NCBI GenBank assembly: GCA_001017865.1 | Contig: LATQ01000001.1 | Span: 546,577-552,234, forward strand | DNA length: 5,658 bases | Reading direction: 5' to 3' | DNA from: Rhodococcus sp. IITR03 | Lineage (GTDB): Bacteria > Actinomycetota > Actinomycetes > Mycobacteriales > Mycobacteriaceae | Part shown: positions 5,310-5,658 of the stretch, in pieces | Position numbering within the stretch: position 1 is the first letter of the stretch | How the letters are laid out: the number at the start of each line of letters is the position of its first letter | Program-made: the position numbers and the translations under genes | Notes under the pieces: generated by a model | Databases searched by the model: none | Seen by the model: the letters and a program-made list of their open reading frames with translations, nothing else | What the model was told of the DNA's origin: nothing

Positions 5310-5658
5310 GGCCAGCGCGGACATCACCTCCGGCGCCCAGTCGGCGCGGCAGATCACCAGGTCGGCAGATAGGGGTGCGGCCGGTTGTATTCGAGTTCGC
5401 TGCCGTCGATCCGGGCGCAGTGCAGACCTGCGGCGCGCGCGACCGCGACCGGCGCCGCCGAATCCCACTCCCACTGACCACCGGCGTGGATGTAGCGTCG
5501 GCCTCCCCGCGGACCACCGCCATCGCTTTGGCGCCGGCCGAGCCCATCCGGATCAGGTCGCGCGAGATCGCGGGCCGAGACGAAGACGAAAGCGGGCGGC
5601 CTGCTCCCGCTGATCACGATGCCGGGGGCGGCGACGGGCAGGCCGCTGCGCCGGAAGC
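5310..5658 (-). CDS. cysQ: 3'(2'),5'-bisphosphate nucleotidase CysQ, C-terminal part (N-terminus beyond window)
   Basis: CysQ removes the 3'-phosphate of PAP (adenosine 3',5'-bisphosphate), a by-product of sulfate assimilation, and belongs to the Mg-dependent inositol monophosphatase family. Visible in order are GIVISGSRPPAF, then MGSAGAKAMAVVRGEADA, then GGQWEWDSAAPVAVARAAG with the family's second signature (WDSAAP, Asp a metal ligand), and ARIDGSELEYN followed by LVICRADWAPEV. The N-terminal metal-site half is outside the window. The frame breaks three times: near 5546-5556 (CGCGAC where CGCGCGAC restores ARDLIRMG, two bases), near 5495-5497 (GACGCTAC where GACGCCTAC restores DAYIHAGG) and near 5363-5365 (CTGCCGACC where CTGCCGGACC restores YLPDLVIC). 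All fit lost bases. No stop is found after PEVMSALA, so the 3' end given is approximate. Confidence 0.85.

Overview
The window looks like chromosomal DNA from a high-GC actinobacterium of the Mycobacteriales, most likely Rhodococcus or a close Nocardiaceae relative. This rests on base composition, codon use, the actinobacterial HLGG form of the ArgS HIGH motif, and the DUF3105/DUF305 pair beside argS and a tRNA-Arg. The genus is inferred, not proven.

Layout. From 1 to 1517 on the minus strand lies argS (arginyl-tRNA synthetase), with its C-terminus beyond the window. A divergent promoter region (about 1518-1672) separates it from a plus-strand pair: a membrane-anchored DUF3105 protein (1673-2494) and, 2 nt later, a membrane-anchored DUF305 protein (2497-3208) rich in His and Met. 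A tRNA-Arg with anticodon CCG follows at 3329-3400, with a promoter-like sequence and a small hairpin in front, a strong 15-bp terminator hairpin behind, and a short tandem repeat growing out of that hairpin. The rest is on the minus strand. Reading in the direction of transcription from the right edge, there is the 3' part of cysQ (3'(2'),5'-bisphosphate nucleotidase), an NTF2/SnoaL-fold protein (5309-4932), a metallo-beta-lactamase-fold hydrolase (4879-3883) and a limonene-epoxide-hydrolase-like protein (3886-3527). The last two overlap by ATGA. A 14-bp inverted repeat overlapping a possible -10 sits just before the hydrolase gene.

Function. argS and the tRNA-Arg are housekeeping translation genes. 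The DUF3105/DUF305 pair looks like a small operon for two extracytoplasmic proteins anchored by one helix each, perhaps metal-related. cysQ serves sulfate assimilation by removing PAP. The hydrolase pair is probably translated together, but its substrate is unknown.

The most striking property is sequence quality. Almost every gene, including the essential argS and the tRNA itself, is broken by small indels. Nearly all can be explained as loss of one or two bases, often in short runs of the same base. Restoring them yields intact family members everywhere. This points to deletion-biased sequencing or assembly error, not gene decay, so the broken genes are annotated as full-span CDS. I see no convincing evidence of a previously undescribed system here; the less ordinary items are listed as findings with modest scores.
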